Assembly: GCF_964030845.1 (NCBI RefSeq)
Contig: NZ_OZ034983.1
Span: 620,001-684,000 of the forward strand
Direction of reading: 5' to 3'
Source of the DNA: Candidatus Fukatsuia endosymbiont of Tuberolachnus salignus
Lineage (GTDB): Bacteria; Pseudomonadota; Gammaproteobacteria; Enterobacterales; Enterobacteriaceae
DNA: 64,000 nucleotides
Shown here: positions 63,397 through 64,000 of the stretch, one piece after another
Position numbering within the stretch: the first letter of the stretch is position 1
Layout of the letters: the number at the start of each line of letters is the position of its first letter
Program-made: the position numbers and the translations under genes
Notes under the pieces: generated by a model
What the model was told of the DNA's origin: nothing
The model's database searches: none
What the model saw: the letters and a program-made list of their open reading frames with translations, nothing else

Positions 63397-63524
63397 ATAT
63401 ACCCAATGAATTTCGAGTACGGCCAGGCGGCAATCAATCGAACCCCAGGAGTGTACAAGTAGTACATGACTGGGATGAGTGCAAGCAGCCAACGCCGCCG
63501 TAACTTGAAAGGTGAAGGGTATAT
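63397..63524. repeat. ERIC (intergenic repeat unit)
   Basis: A 128-base imperfect palindrome with ATATACCC and GGGTATAT ends. The core (ACCCCAGGAG, then TGACTGGGATGAG) matches the two conserved arms of ERIC elements (about 127 bases) of enterobacteria. No coding capacity. Confidence 0.85.
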
Positions 63525-63527
63525 TGC

Positions 63528-63932
63528 TTATTTTAGCTTGGTGACATTGGTTAATAAATCGCGGATTTCGGTTAACAATTTTTCTTCGTTACTGGGTGCG
63601 GTTGATTCTATAGTTTGCATTCGGCGCAAATGATTCATCAACTTGACTGTTGCAAATATCGCTAAGGCAATCAGTAAAAAATCAAAAACACTTTGAATAA
63701 ATAAACCATAATTCATGACTACAGCAGGAGTGGTATTCCCCGCTGCGCGTAATATAAAATAAAGTTGTTTAAAATCGATACCTCCTATCAACAGTCCTAA
63801 CACGGGCATAATAATATCACCAACTAATGAAGAAATTATTTTTCCAAATGCGGAACCAATGATAACACCCACCGCCAAATCAACAACATTGCCACGTAGA
63901 GCAAATTCACGAAATTCCTTTATCAAGCTCAT
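63528..63932 (-). CDS. mscL: Large-conductance mechanosensitive channel
   Basis: 134 residues from ATG 63932 (MSLIKEFREFALRGNVVDLAVGVIIG) with AAGGAG seven bases upstream; the frame extends to 63965 without homology. TM1 has the conserved gate (DLAVGVIIGSAFGKIISSLVGDIIMP), TM2 (FDFLLIALAIFATVKLMNHL) and C-terminal helix LLTEIRDLL are intact. Releases solutes on hypo-osmotic shock from the inner membrane. Confidence 0.96.
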   Translation of the reverse strand: MSLIKEFREFALRGNVVDLAVGVIIGSAFGKIISSLVGDIIMPVLGLLIGGIDFKQLYFILRAAGNTTPAVVMNYGLFIQSVFDFLLIALAIFATVKLMNHLRRMQTIESTAPSNEEKLLTEIRDLLTNVTKLK

Positions 63933-64000
63933 CACATAACTCCTTGCTAGTAAAATTTGATTCATTCACACTAAATTATAGGAAATTTTTAGTTACAGAA

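Noticed and set aside
1..64000. tRNA, rRNA or CRISPR arrays
   Set aside because: I looked at the intergenic regions on both strands and saw no cloverleaf, rRNA core sequence or repeat-spacer array. A covariance search would settle this.

Overview
The window is a chromosomal segment of a gammaproteobacterium of the order Enterobacterales. Housekeeping proteins match Escherichia/Yersinia orthologues along their length, and the gene order follows the enterobacterial backbone in blocks: yciC-yciB-tonB-cls-oppFDCB-hns-(ugd)-rssB; xthA-ynjH-topB-sppA-yeaC-gapA; dadX-fadR-dsbB; dnaX-ybaB-recR-htpG-adk-hemH. A polysaccharide locus starts directly after hemH, which is where Yersinia carries its O-antigen cluster. 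Many usual neighbours are absent from these blocks (yciA, oppA, galU, gdhA, selD, msrB, nhaB, dadA, apt, gsk), and short terminal-inverted-repeat elements fill the gaps. Gene loss plus small repeats fits a host-restricted symbiont related to Yersinia. An aphid facultative symbiont such as Regiella would fit, but the species is inference.

Region 1 (1-34755) is core. It has citrate synthase, a BON lipoprotein, two inner-membrane proteins, TonB with an unusual repetitive linker, cardiolipin synthase, an oligopeptide permease without its binding protein, H-NS, Ugd, RssB, an isolated LysR regulator in an AT-rich island, DNA repair and topology genes, SppA, GAPDH, alanine racemase, FadR, DsbB, DnaX with a conserved frameshift signal, RecR, HtpG with a long acidic linker behind a sigma-32-type promoter, Adk and HemH.

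Region 2 (34881-63343) is a surface-polysaccharide locus that opens with a JUMPstart/ops element, the RfaH recruitment site. It encodes a MurJ-type flippase (probable Wzx), a phosphocholine pathway (LicA kinase, LicB importer, frameshifted LicC, two LicD transferases plus a third LicD fragment), a complete 2-aminoethylphosphonate pathway (PEP mutase fused to a nucleotidyltransferase, phosphonopyruvate decarboxylase, AEP transaminase, plus a separate nucleotidyltransferase), a Wzy polymerase, two family-2 glycosyltransferases, a GDP-D-glycero-D-manno-heptose pathway (GmhA, HddA and a three-domain HddC/GmhB/P-loop protein), a formyltransferase fusion, two SDR epimerases, ManB and Wzz. A Fic-domain protein with a changed active site and a RHH/PIN toxin-antitoxin pair are embedded near its end. 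IS1-type insA remnants surround the licD genes, and a methyltransferase gene is broken. The locus is a mosaic: the phosphonate cassette is clearly richer in G+C than the AT-rich lic, licD, wzy and glycosyltransferase segments.

Region 3 (63344-63965) has an ERIC palindrome and mscL.

The most interesting system is the combined phosphocholine and aminoethylphosphonate decoration machinery in one RfaH-type O-antigen locus. It would let the cell mount zwitterionic substituents on its surface glycan, with hints of on/off variation (a poly-A frameshift in licC, repeats at licA, licD gain and loss).
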